Below are positions 1 to 7,581 of a stretch of 64,000 nt of DNA, in pieces. The position numbers and the translations under genes are program-made. This stretch comes from Acetobacter ghanensis. GTDB taxonomy: Bacteria > Pseudomonadota > Alphaproteobacteria > Acetobacterales > Acetobacteraceae. Position 1 is the first letter of the stretch; each line of letters begins with the position of its first letter. The notes below the pieces were generated by a model. The model did not search any database. It was not told the DNA's origin and saw nothing but the letters and a program-made list of their open reading frames with translations. The stretch lies in the NCBI RefSeq assembly GCF_001499675.1, contig NZ_LN609302.1, positions 62,001-126,000 of the forward strand, in the 5' to 3' direction.

Positions 1-141
1 ATTCACCATGCGTGGATTGATAAGGACAAGTGGATCTGCAAGCCGTTCGAACAGGGTGTCATGCCCGTATCCAGAGTGCCACCGCATGATATGCGGGCCG
101 ATGGCAAGCCCATTTCCATTGTGATCGATTTTATTAAATAA
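1..141 (+). CDS. 3' end of an unidentified gene (partial)
   Basis: An open frame runs from the window edge to a TAA at 139-141 and gives the last 46 residues of a protein. The visible tail is mixed charged and hydrophobic (WIDKDKWICKPFEQG near its start, ISIVIDFIK at its end) with no recognisable motif. The reading frame looks genuine because it ends cleanly and is followed by a 149-base gap before fliL. I do not recognise the family, so no function is offered. The upstream sequence outside the window is needed to identify it. Confidence 0.5.
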   Translation: MHHAWIDKDKWICKPFEQGVMPVSRVPPHDMRADGKPISIVIDFIK

Positions 142-290
142 TTCCTACCATGGGCACGGCGCACCACACCCCCGCATTGTCGGGCGGATAACCAGACAAT
201 TAAGCCACACCCCGGCCATTGAGTAGGTGCGCGCCAGCGGTTAAACTGGTAACAGATGTGTTTGATTAACCATTCCGGAGCCCACCAGAC

Positions 291-803
291 ATGAGCGAAA
301 CTGTAACCGGCGCAAAAGAAGCAGATGCTGCCGACGCAGTTCCAAGAGCAGACGCCCCCAAGTCCAAGCGGAAACTGATTATGGCGGGTGCTGCCGGTCT
401 TGTTCTCCTTGTTGGTGGTGGGGTGTTCTGGGAAAAGGACAAAATCTTCACGTCCAAGCTCAAGCGGGATGTGGGTAACAAGGCGGAAGCCGCCATGCAC
501 CCGCCCATTCTGCTGGGCATTCCTCCCATGGTCTCCAACCTGGACACGTCGGGCGGCCATCCAGTTTACGTCAAGCTGACTGCCAAGGTGGAAGTCAGCG
601 GTGTGCCTAACGAAGCCGCACTTCAGGACCGGATTGCGGAAATTCAGGACATCTTCCAGACCTACCTGCACGAAACACGGCCGCAGGACATCCGGGGGAA
701 TGGTATTTACAGGCTGCGCGAATCCATTTTGCGCCGTTTGCGCGCACAGCTTGCCCCCTTGCAGGTTACAAACCTGTATCTTGTTGAATTCCTTGTCCAG
801 TAA
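291..803 (+). CDS. fliL: Flagellar basal-body-associated protein FliL
   Basis: This 170-residue protein has the FliL layout: a short charged cytoplasmic N-terminus, one transmembrane helix at about residues 28-46 (LIMAGAAGLVLLVGGGVF), and a periplasmic domain. That domain contains the family pattern of a beta strand (VYVKLTAKVEV), a long helix (DRIAEIQDIFQTYL) and the end motif LYLVEFLVQ. FliL sits around the stator in the inner membrane and supports torque generation under load. The ATG follows GGAG at 277-280. It is the first gene of a fliL-fliM-DUF6468-like series on the plus strand, with 64 bases before fliM. The length is normal for the family. Confidence 0.93.
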   Translation: MSETVTGAKEADAADAVPRADAPKSKRKLIMAGAAGLVLLVGGGVFWEKDKIFTSKLKRDVGNKAEAAMHPPILLGIPPMVSNLDTSGGHPVYVKLTAKVEVSGVPNEAALQDRIAEIQDIFQTYLHETRPQDIRGNGIYRLRESILRRLRAQLAPLQVTNLYLVEFLVQ

Positions 804-867
804 AGCTCTCCGGCTTCTGACATCCGTTTAAAACAGACACACCTCAGGAACCGTAGCGACAAACCAC

Positions 868-2271
868 ATGCAGGATGTAGACGACACAGCATCAGGGGCC
901 GGGCACGAGCCGGAAGCCGATACCACACCGGATGCTCCGCATACGGAGGAACCGCACGCCACCGGGGCAGAGGCAACGCCAGAGGCCGAAGCCACCAGTG
1001 CGGCGCCAGAAGACGCCCATGCCGAACCACAGGGCAGCGCGGAACCCGGAGCCGAGGCGCATACCGACCACACCACGGCCGGGGATGATGCCCCCCCGCA
1101 CGCCGAGGCAAAGGCAGAGGACGCCCACGCCGGGTCCGCGGACCATGATGCACACGCCGAACACGGAGAACACCCCGGCTCCCCGGAGGAAGACCCGTTT
1201 GGCAGCCACCTGCTTGACCAGTCGGAAATTGACAACCTGCTGGGCCACACGTTTGGCGGGTTTGAAGAGCCGGAAGAAACCGGCATGGAGCGCGTTATCA
1301 AGGCCGGGTTTGTGGCCTACGAACGCCTGCCCATGCTGGAAATTGTTTTTGACCGGCTTGTGCGCATTCTCTCCGCCACCCTGCGCAACTTCACCAATGA
1401 CAACGTCGAAATCACCATCGAGGGCATTCGCTCCCTGCGCTTTGGGGACTACATGGGGGCCGTGCCCTCCTCCTCCATGTTTGCAGTGTTCAAGGCCGTT
1501 CAGTGGGACAATTACGGGCTTGTCGTGGTGGATTCGGCCATGTCCTACTCCATTATCGATATTCTCATGGGCGGGCCGCGTGGCGTTGGGCATGTGGGGG
1601 TGGAAACACGCCCCCATACCGCCATTGAGCGCGCGCTAATTGAAAAGCTCATCACCCTCACGCTGTCCGACCTGTCCGCCGCGTTCAACCCGGTCTGTAC
1701 CGTGGATCTGACGTTTGAACGGCTGGAAGTCAGCTCCCGTTTTGCCGCCATTGCCCGCGCCTCCAACGCCGTGGTGCTGGCCAAGCTCCATATTGATATG
1801 GAAGACCGCAGCGGCAACATGGACCTGATTATCCCTTACGCCACGCTGGAACCGGTGCGCGACCAGCTTTCGCAGCAGTTCATGGGCGAAAAGTTCGGGC
1901 GCGACTCGATTTGGGAAGACCATCTGTTTTCCGAAATTCTGGAAACGGATGCGCAGGTCTCCGCCGTGTTTGACGAAAAGATTGTCCCGCTTTCCGAGGT
2001 GCTCAACCTCAAGATCGGGTCTCTTATGACCTTTCCGCACAAAAATGGCTCGCCCTTCCCCATTCGTCTGCAATGCGGGCAGACACCCCTTTTTGAAGGG
2101 CGTCTGGGCAAACTGGGCAACAAGAACGCTGTTAAAATTCAAAAACGGCTGGTCCCGCCAGAGGAACACCACCTGCCGCCGCCCCTTGGCGTGCCGCCAC
2201 AGCCACCCCACCCGCAGCCCCCTGCTGCACCAGCAGCGCCAGCGGCCCAGACCGGAGGATCACCTGAATGA
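868..2271 (+). CDS. fliM: Flagellar motor switch protein FliM with a long His/acidic N-terminal extension
   Basis: FliM is the middle layer of the C-ring and the docking site for phosphorylated CheY. Residues about 130-420 contain the CheC-like middle domain and the C-terminal SpoA domain (LKIGSLMTFPHKNGSPFPIRL region). The CheY-docking peptide LDQSEIDNLLG lies at residues 116-126, not at the extreme N-terminus as in E. coli. It is preceded by about 110 residues rich in Ala, Glu, Asp, Pro and His, with about a dozen histidines. The protein also has a Pro/Ala-rich tail of about 40 residues. There is no usable internal start codon before the docking peptide, so the extension must be translated if the peptide is. 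The stop overlaps the next gene's start (ATGA). Confidence 0.93.
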   Translation: MQDVDDTASGAGHEPEADTTPDAPHTEEPHATGAEATPEAEATSAAPEDAHAEPQGSAEPGAEAHTDHTTAGDDAPPHAEAKAEDAHAGSADHDAHAEHGEHPGSPEEDPFGSHLLDQSEIDNLLGHTFGGFEEPEETGMERVIKAGFVAYERLPMLEIVFDRLVRILSATLRNFTNDNVEITIEGIRSLRFGDYMGAVPSSSMFAVFKAVQWDNYGLVVVDSAMSYSIIDILMGGPRGVGHVGVETRPHTAIERALIEKLITLTLSDLSAAFNPVCTVDLTFERLEVSSRFAAIARASNAVVLAKLHIDMEDRSGNMDLIIPYATLEPVRDQLSQQFMGEKFGRDSIWEDHLFSEILETDAQVSAVFDEKIVPLSEVLNLKIGSLMTFPHKNGSPFPIRLQCGQTPLFEGRLGKLGNKNAVKIQKRLVPPEEHHLPPPLGVPPQPPHPQPPAAPAAPAAQTGGSPE

Positions 2272-2930
2272 TGTTCACACAGATCCAGATGATCATCGAG
2301 ATCATTCTCTCCGTCTTTCTGTTCCTTGGCATTATCTACAGCTTTTACCTCGGGCGGGTGTTGGGCAACCTCAAGCGTGACCGCGCCAGCCTGCTGGAAC
2401 TGGTGGAAAAGCTGGAAAGCAGCGTTAATCAGGCGGAAGAAGGCGTGGACAAGCTGCGCGTTGCCGGGGAAGTCAGCGGGCGTCCCCTCAGCCGTATGAT
2501 TGAGCAGGCCAAAATAACCGGCACGGAACTGGACGACATGGCTTCCAAGGCCGATTCGGTTGCCGACCGGTTGGACGCGGCCATGACCGAGGTGCCATCG
2601 CAGGAGCGGCGGATGCAAACGCTGATCCAGCAGGCCGAAACCGCACGGTTGAGCATTGAGGAAACACTGGAAAAACTGCAACAGGCCAGCCAGAGCGCCC
2701 AGCAAACGGCCCAGCAGCTTGTAGAATCGGCGTTGGAAAGTGCGACCACCGCAGCCCAGAACGCCGCAGCTTTGGCAGAAAAAACGCAGGAGCAGCAGGA
2801 ACAGCCGCCCCAGACCCAGTTTGCCGACACGCTGAACATGCCCGTGCCCGCAACCCTTACGCGTGAACGCCCTTATTTGAAGGCGCTGGAAAAAGTAAAC
2901 GACCCGGATGAAAACCGCGCCAGTGCTTAA
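2268..2930 (+). CDS. Membrane-anchored coiled-coil flagellar protein (DUF6468-like)
   Basis: The 220-residue product has one N-terminal transmembrane helix (about residues 8-27, IIEIILSVFLFLGIIYSFYL) followed by a basic patch (GRVLGNLKRDRA). Then comes a long, mostly helical Gln/Ala/Glu-rich segment to about residue 180 and a short tail. From memory this architecture directly after fliM matches the alphaproteobacterial DUF6468 family, whose role is unknown; that identification was not checked by a search. Its ATG overlaps the fliM stop by 4 bases, with GGAGG at 2254-2258 as ribosome site, so translation is probably coupled to fliM. A role near the switch or export gate is inference from position only. 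Confidence 0.72.
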   Translation: MMFTQIQMIIEIILSVFLFLGIIYSFYLGRVLGNLKRDRASLLELVEKLESSVNQAEEGVDKLRVAGEVSGRPLSRMIEQAKITGTELDDMASKADSVADRLDAAMTEVPSQERRMQTLIQQAETARLSIEETLEKLQQASQSAQQTAQQLVESALESATTAAQNAAALAEKTQEQQEQPPQTQFADTLNMPVPATLTRERPYLKALEKVNDPDENRASA

Positions 2931-2982
2931 CGTTTCCACCTAAGCGTTAACAGTTTGCACGTCCCTTCATGCAGGGAATCAG

Positions 2983-3015
2983 GCCTCTTCCCACAAATGG
3001 GAGGAGGCTTTTTTT
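2983..3015 (+). terminator. Rho-independent terminator after the fliL-fliM operon
   Basis: An 11-base stem (GCCTCTTCCCA with TGGGAGGAGGC, one G-U pair) around a CAAA loop is followed directly by seven T residues. It lies about 50 bases after the DUF6468-like gene and separates that operon from the flagellin gene. Confidence 0.88.
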
Positions 3016-3151
3016 ATGCCCCCCCGCAGAGTCGGGATTATAAAAAACGGCAGAAAACCAGCCTTTTCGGCCCATTACGCCGGGCAGAAGCCCGTCATCC
3101 AAAGGCGCGTTCGCAGCTTTTTTGGACCAAATTCAAAAAAATATGATCGCA

Positions 3152-3166
3152 TTAACCTTCTCTTAG
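3152..3166 (+). promoter_or_regulatory. Possible CtrA-type box upstream of flagellin
   Basis: The sequence TTAACCTTCTCTTAG matches the CtrA site consensus TTAA-N7-TTAA at seven of eight fixed positions. It is 63 bases upstream of the flagellin start and sits just after an A-rich stretch (3130-3143). CtrA controls flagellar genes in many alphaproteobacteria, and a CtrA-like gene lies 8 kb downstream. A site this short can occur by chance. Confidence 0.35.
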
Positions 3167-3196
3167 CCATTCGGGGGTTTATTCATCCTTGAACAA

Positions 3197-3208
3197 GGGC
3201 GATTGCCC
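3197..3208 (+). promoter_or_regulatory. Small hairpin in the flagellin leader
   Basis: GGGC-GATT-GCCC forms a 4-base stem with a tetraloop, ending 8 bases before the GGAG ribosome site (3217-3220) of flagellin. In Caulobacter, flagellin mRNA translation and decay are controlled through the 5' leader by FlbT and FlaF, and flaF is present here. The stem is short, so this is only a candidate. Confidence 0.25.
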
Positions 3209-3228
3209 ACCGAAATGGAGATCACAAC

Positions 3229-4146
3229 GTGAGCCTTTCTATTAACACCAACACCTCCTCAATGGTTGCTCTGGAAACCCTGAACGCAACCCAGAGCGCC
3301 CTGAGCGCCACGGAAAACGCAGTTTCCACCGGTAAAAAAGTTGCTAACGCTTCCGACGGCCCTGCTTCCTTCGGTATCGCTTCCCAGATGACCGGCAACA
3401 TCTCCGGCCAGAGCGCTGTGAACGACGGCCTGTCCTACGCTTCCGCAGTTGTCAGCTCCACCAACACCGCTGCCAACCAGATCCTGTCCGTGCTGGCTGA
3501 AATCCAGAACGCAGTGACCAGCGTTGGTAACAACTCCGGCAGCGACACCTCCCTGTCCCAGATCAACGACGAAATCACCGGCTACCTCGGCCAGATCGAC
3601 ACGATCGCACAGAACTCCACCACCAACGGTGTGAACCTGCTGTCCGGCGGCACGACCGATGGTCTGTCCATCACCGCTTCCTCCCTGAACTACGTGACGG
3701 GTCTGCAGGGTTCGCTGGCTACCGTCAGCAGCTTCAAGAGCCTGAGCAGCGCAACGGGTAACACGCTGAGCGCCATGCTGGGCCTGACCAGCGCCGGTGT
3801 TGCTGGTAGCGTCCCCACCACCAACAGCCTGTTCGCCAGCTACACCACGGGCAGCATCACTGCAGCTTCCCTGCAGAGCGCCATTTCCAAGGTGCAGGCT
3901 GCTATCGTCTCCATGACGAACTTCACGTCTCAGCTGGGTAACAACACCAAGCAGATCGCTAACCTGACCACCTTCGGCCAGAGCGTGACCGACAACCTGA
4001 CGACCGGCGTTGGCGCCCTGACCGATGCTGACATGTCCGAAGAAAGCGCAAAGCTGACCTCCCTGCAGACCAAGCAGTCCCTGGCCATCAAGTCCCTCTC
4101 GATCGCCAACGGTCAGTCCCAGAACATCCTGTCCCTGTTCCAGTAA
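3229..4146 (+). CDS. Flagellin (filament subunit)
   Basis: The 305-residue protein begins SLSINTNTSSMVALETLNAT and ends SIANGQSQNILSLFQ, the conserved D0/D1 helices of flagellins that pack the filament core. The central surface domain (about residues 140-230) is short and Ser/Thr/Gly-rich, which leaves many possible O-glycosylation positions. Start: GTG at 3229, with GGAG 8 bases upstream. It is exported by the fli/flh type III apparatus encoded nearby. It is the only flagellin in this window and is monocistronic, with a terminator on each side. Codon use is strongly biased (many AAC, GTT and TCC codons), as expected for a very highly expressed gene. Confidence 0.95.
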   Translation: MSLSINTNTSSMVALETLNATQSALSATENAVSTGKKVANASDGPASFGIASQMTGNISGQSAVNDGLSYASAVVSSTNTAANQILSVLAEIQNAVTSVGNNSGSDTSLSQINDEITGYLGQIDTIAQNSTTNGVNLLSGGTTDGLSITASSLNYVTGLQGSLATVSSFKSLSSATGNTLSAMLGLTSAGVAGSVPTTNSLFASYTTGSITAASLQSAISKVQAAIVSMTNFTSQLGNNTKQIANLTTFGQSVTDNLTTGVGALTDADMSEESAKLTSLQTKQSLAIKSLSIANGQSQNILSLFQ

Positions 4147-4172
4147 TCTTACTGATACAGTTGACGAAAAGT

Positions 4173-4203
4173 GCCCTCGGCGAAAGCCGGGGGTATTTTT
4201 TTG
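4173..4203 (+). terminator. Rho-independent terminator of flagellin
   Basis: A stem of CCCTCGGC with GCCGGGGG around a GAAA tetraloop is followed by ATTTTTTT. It lies 27 bases after the flagellin stop. Confidence 0.88.
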
Positions 4204-4390
4204 CGTTGTGCAGATCAGGCAGAGCCTCTGTCTGGCGCATAACCGGCCGCAGCAGATACGCGCGCCACAGCACCCCATACAACAAAGCCCACTTAGGTGG
4301 CACAGCCCCCAACTCCCTATGGGTCAGGACCGGGCCAACCAAGCAGGCTTTGCGTTTGGTCTAATAAAAAGTGGAAAAAACGGGCCGGGA

Positions 4391-5584
4391 TTAAACCGCC
4401 GTCCGCCCCGCCACCCTGTTTTGCAGCATGGCGTAAAACGCCGAAAAGATTTTGTGCATCTGCGGAATTTTGTAAGGGAACATGGCCTCATCATCGCAAG
4501 CATGGATGATCAGGGCATTGGACAGTTCAAAAATCAGCAGGTCACCATCGGCTGTTTCCGCACAGTCAAAGCCAAAGTAATCCAGCTTGACGGCATCATA
4601 AATGCCACGCAGGGCCACAGCGTGCCGTTGCCCAAACGCCTGATCGAAGTGGAGCATAGCCTGTGCCTCCTCCATTCTTCTGGAGGCAAATTCCTTCATT
4701 TCCCGGTACGGGTAATGCACCATCCAGTGGGAAGAAATGCCCATATGCGCCAGATAGGCTTTGCCCTCCACCAGCACAACGCGGTACTTGCGGAATAGCC
4801 CATCGTCCGATGCGTAGTTAATGAAGTTGGCCACAAAAAACAGCTCGGCTTCAACCTGCGCCAAGTAAGCGGACAGGTCTTCCGGCTTCTCAATTTTGCA
4901 AAGACCAATCCCACCATGCAGCCCCAGCGGGCGCACAATAAACGGATACACCAGATTAAGCCCCGCTGCGTCCAGCGTGGTCTGCCCGGCAGCCAGCTTT
5001 TGCAATGTGGGCCGGTCGGTCCGGTAAGTCTGCGCCATTTGCAGGCCCGGCACGGTATGCAGCAGGTCAAACGCGGCAGAGCGCGACAGTTGGGGAATAT
5101 ACTGGGGCTTGTTCAGCACCGGGGTTGGGCTGTGCGCCAGTACCTCCGCCAGTTGGGATAATATGGCGGTATGGGTGTCGGCCTCCCCTATCGCCACAAA
5201 AATAAGGTCATGCGGGGGGAGCGTAGCGGGCCATGGCAGACCGGGGCCAACATACACCACGTCCATGTTAACGGGCGCATTTTCCAAAATACACTCAATG
5301 GGTGTGTTGGCCGTCAGGTCACCCGGAGTTTTAACCACCAGCAGGCGCAGCGCATCCTTACCACCACGGGCCAGATTAAAGGTCTGTTGCAAGCTCAATG
5401 CCGCATCCAGCAAGGCAGCAGCCTGTTCGTTCTGGAAGGTCATCTGCATGATAAGAGAAAGATCAAGCAGGGTCTGCGCATCCGGGGACTGGCTGGCCTT
5501 TTGCAGCAGTTCGGTCCGGTAATGCGTAATATCCTGCCCCTGCAAGGACTGGCGCAGGAGCTGGGATAAGCCAAAAGAGTTCAT
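4391..5584 (-). CDS. ATP-grasp superfamily ligase with helical N-terminal domain
   Basis: The 397-residue protein has an N-terminal helical, TPR-like region (about residues 1-75), a Rossmann-like domain with LIFVAIGEADTH (about 127-138), and a C-terminal ATP-grasp fold. The glycine-rich nucleotide loop RPLGLHGGIGL is at 218-228. The metal-binding end includes KLDYFGFD (333-340) and LLIFELSNA (349-357), where E353 and N356 occupy the usual Mg positions. ATP-grasp enzymes join a carboxylate to an amine or thiol through an acyl phosphate; the substrate here is unknown. It lies alone between flagellin (convergent) and flgC, 107 bases beyond the flgC stop. It could modify flagellin or a cell-surface amino acid or sugar, but that is inference from position. 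Confidence 0.75.
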   Translation of the reverse strand: MNSFGLSQLLRQSLQGQDITHYRTELLQKASQSPDAQTLLDLSLIMQMTFQNEQAAALLDAALSLQQTFNLARGGKDALRLLVVKTPGDLTANTPIECILENAPVNMDVVYVGPGLPWPATLPPHDLIFVAIGEADTHTAILSQLAEVLAHSPTPVLNKPQYIPQLSRSAAFDLLHTVPGLQMAQTYRTDRPTLQKLAAGQTTLDAAGLNLVYPFIVRPLGLHGGIGLCKIEKPEDLSAYLAQVEAELFFVANFINYASDDGLFRKYRVVLVEGKAYLAHMGISSHWMVHYPYREMKEFASRRMEEAQAMLHFDQAFGQRHAVALRGIYDAVKLDYFGFDCAETADGDLLIFELSNALIIHACDDEAMFPYKIPQMHKIFSAFYAMLQNRVAGRTAV

Positions 5585-5691
5585 GTTTCTGCCCGGCTAT
5601 GGTCAGCTCAGGTCACACAGGGGGTGCCAACACCATAGCCTTGCAAAGCACTGGAATTTACAAAACACGCCAATAGTGTGCCTACCGACGT

Positions 5692-6099
5692 TTATTTCAT
5701 CAGATTAATGGTACGTGTCAGCATGGAGCGGGTGATCTGCATGGTGTTCAGATTCGCATCGTACGAATGCTGGGCGTCATGCGTATCCATAATCTCGACC
5801 ATGGTGTTCACGTTTGGCACCTTCACATAGCCCTTGGCATCCGCCGCGGGGTGGGAGGGGTCATAGCGTGTTTCGAATGGCGTATGGTCCTGCCCGATGG
5901 ACTTGACCTTAACGCTGGAAGCCCCCGTTGCCTGATCCAGCGTGGACTGGAACGTAATGGTCTTGCGGCGGTAGGGGTCTGCTCCGGGGGTGGAGCCGGT
6001 CGTATCTTTGTTGGCAAGGTTTTCCGCGGATATGCGCAGGCGTTCAGCCTGTGCGCGCATCCCGTCGGCGGAGACGCCGATCGTGTTGGTAAAATCCAT
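5692..6099 (-). CDS. flgC: Flagellar proximal rod protein FlgC
   Basis: A 135-residue rod protein. The N-terminus has the flagellar rod signature (MRAQAERLRISAENLANKDT) and the C-terminus has the family ending (VEIMDTHDAQHSYDANLNTM then SMLTRTINLMK). FlgC forms part of the proximal rod across the periplasm and is exported by the flagellar type III system without a cleaved signal. It follows flgB with a 15-base gap. In many bacteria fliE follows; here fliE lies on the other strand at 12 kb. Confidence 0.95.
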   Translation of the reverse strand: MDFTNTIGVSADGMRAQAERLRISAENLANKDTTGSTPGADPYRRKTITFQSTLDQATGASSVKVKSIGQDHTPFETRYDPSHPAADAKGYVKVPNVNTMVEIMDTHDAQHSYDANLNTMQITRSMLTRTINLMK

Positions 6100-6114
6100 C
6101 TGCTGCTTCCGTCC

Positions 6115-6531
6115 TTACGAACTGGTGCCAAGCGCGGTGGAGAACATGCCCATGTAGCGGGTGTAAACCGTTGTCGCAAAGCGCTGCTGGTCGTTGGTGT
6201 CGGCTATTTTTCCCAGCTCATCTTCCAGCCGGACCTCGTTCCCATCTATGGATTTGGTGCCGCCTGTGGTCCTGCGTGCGAGGGATGTATTCCCCGGCCC
6301 GGCCATGTGCCCCGGCTGTGTCTCAACCATAGCCATTGTCATCTGGCTTTGCAGCACGCCAGAAAAAGGCGCAATGTCCTTGGAGACATAGCCCGGCGTA
6401 TTGGCATTGGCCACGTTGCCAGCCAGAACCGACTGGCGCGATTCCAACCACTGCATACGCCGTTCAGCCAAAGAAAACAGGTCCGTCCCGCTATGGGTCA
6501 GCGCGGTCTGGGATGACAGTGCCTCCAGCAT
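6115..6531 (-). CDS. flgB: Flagellar proximal rod protein FlgB
   Basis: A 138-residue protein with the FlgB signature: LFSLAERRMQWLESRQSVLAG followed by NVANANTPGYVSKDI. The C-terminal rod helix is QRFATTVYTRYMGMFSTALG. FlgB is the most proximal rod subunit. It leads the flgB-flgC pair, and its start is divergent from the prepilin-peptidase-like gene across a 240-base gap that should hold promoters for both. A GGAG lies 12 bases before the ATG, a rather long spacing. Confidence 0.94.
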   Translation of the reverse strand: MLEALSSQTALTHSGTDLFSLAERRMQWLESRQSVLAGNVANANTPGYVSKDIAPFSGVLQSQMTMAMVETQPGHMAGPGNTSLARRTTGGTKSIDGNEVRLEDELGKIADTNDQQRFATTVYTRYMGMFSTALGTSS

Positions 6532-6771
6532 AAAATGCCAGCTCCCTTGTGTTTGTAGGCGGTGCCGTACGCATTGGCGTGGAATACACTCTTCACGGCA
6601 GCTTGACCGAAGAATAGCGTCCCTTAAGCCCGATAGCTACAGATTTATTGGCTACCCAAGCCCGGCCCTGCCCGAACAGAGGCAACCGCCCCCCATGACA
6701 GAACCACCACACGGCGTTATGGCTTGGGCATATCCTAGCACACTACGCCCGTCCGCCAAAGCGACCAGACC

Positions 6772-7581
6772 ATGCGCACACCCCGGTTTACTGATGCAAC
6801 GCTCCTGGCCGGAGCAACCTTTGCCATGCTGGCGTGGAGCCTGCTGGCCCACACCACGTTAGCATCCCTTGCGGGCATAGGCGTCGCCTTGTGGTTTCCC
6901 GCCTCCGTTCGCCTGTATGCGGTTCTGCTGCACTGGCTCCCCGTGGCCAGCGGTGTGCGCACCCACGCGGACTATGTGCCCCCATCCCAGCAACAGCAGC
7001 ACGAGCTGGTGGCAAGCTGCCTGCTAACTGCCGCCTGCACCCTGACCCTGCTGATTTACACCCCACCGTCCGAGGCACTGGCCTGCGCCATCGCCCTCAA
7101 CTTTGCCAATCTGCTGGCCCAGTTTGACCGGCGCGAGGGCTGGCTGCCCAATGCCATTCTCATGCCCATGTTGTTGTGCGGACTGCTGGCGGGTGCGGGG
7201 CTTGGTTACCCCGGCAGCGCCATAACCGGGGCCTGCACGGCGTGGATACTGGGGGGAGCGGGCCTATTTGCCCTGTCCATATCCCTGCGCGGCAACTTTA
7301 TGTCTGGCGCGGATGCGCTGTTGCTCTGCGCCTGCGGGGCGTGGGTCGGCTTTGGCGGTATCTGGGCTTTTCTGCTGTTTGCCGGGTGCGGCCTATGGGG
7401 CGTATGGGCGGTGCGGCGCACCACACGCACCCCTATGGTACAAGTGGCACCCAATGCCGCCTTACGGCCCGTATGGCGTTACCCGCTTGCCATACCCTGC
7501 GCGCTGGGGCTGCTGCCTGTTTTTCTGCTCCGCAGCACGCCACTCCTGCCACACTGGGCGCAAACTCTGCTGGGCGGGTAA
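6772..7581 (+). CDS. Prepilin-peptidase-like (A24 type) multipass membrane protein
   Basis: A 269-residue, very hydrophobic protein with about seven membrane segments. Two aspartates sit in the places used by A24 aspartic proteases. D119 in FDRREGWLPN resembles the first catalytic site (D followed by LP five residues later). D181 in SGADALLL resembles the second site, although the usual GxGD is changed to SGAD. The N-terminal methylase domain of PilD-type enzymes is absent. A24 enzymes cut the leader of type IV pilins and Flp pilins, but no pilin or pilus assembly gene is in this window. Its 3' end overlaps the opposite-strand gene as read (see that entry). No clear ribosome site is visible before the ATG. 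Confidence 0.62.
   Translation: MRTPRFTDATLLAGATFAMLAWSLLAHTTLASLAGIGVALWFPASVRLYAVLLHWLPVASGVRTHADYVPPSQQQQHELVASCLLTAACTLTLLIYTPPSEALACAIALNFANLLAQFDRREGWLPNAILMPMLLCGLLAGAGLGYPGSAITGACTAWILGGAGLFALSISLRGNFMSGADALLLCACGAWVGFGGIWAFLLFAGCGLWGVWAVRRTTRTPMVQVAPNAALRPVWRYPLAIPCALGLLPVFLLRSTPLLPHWAQTLLGG

Noticed and set aside
3..671. Long minus-strand open frame across the start of the window and fliL
   Set aside because: It runs antisense through fliL and the partial upstream gene and has no family motif; its length is a by-product of GC-rich codon use.
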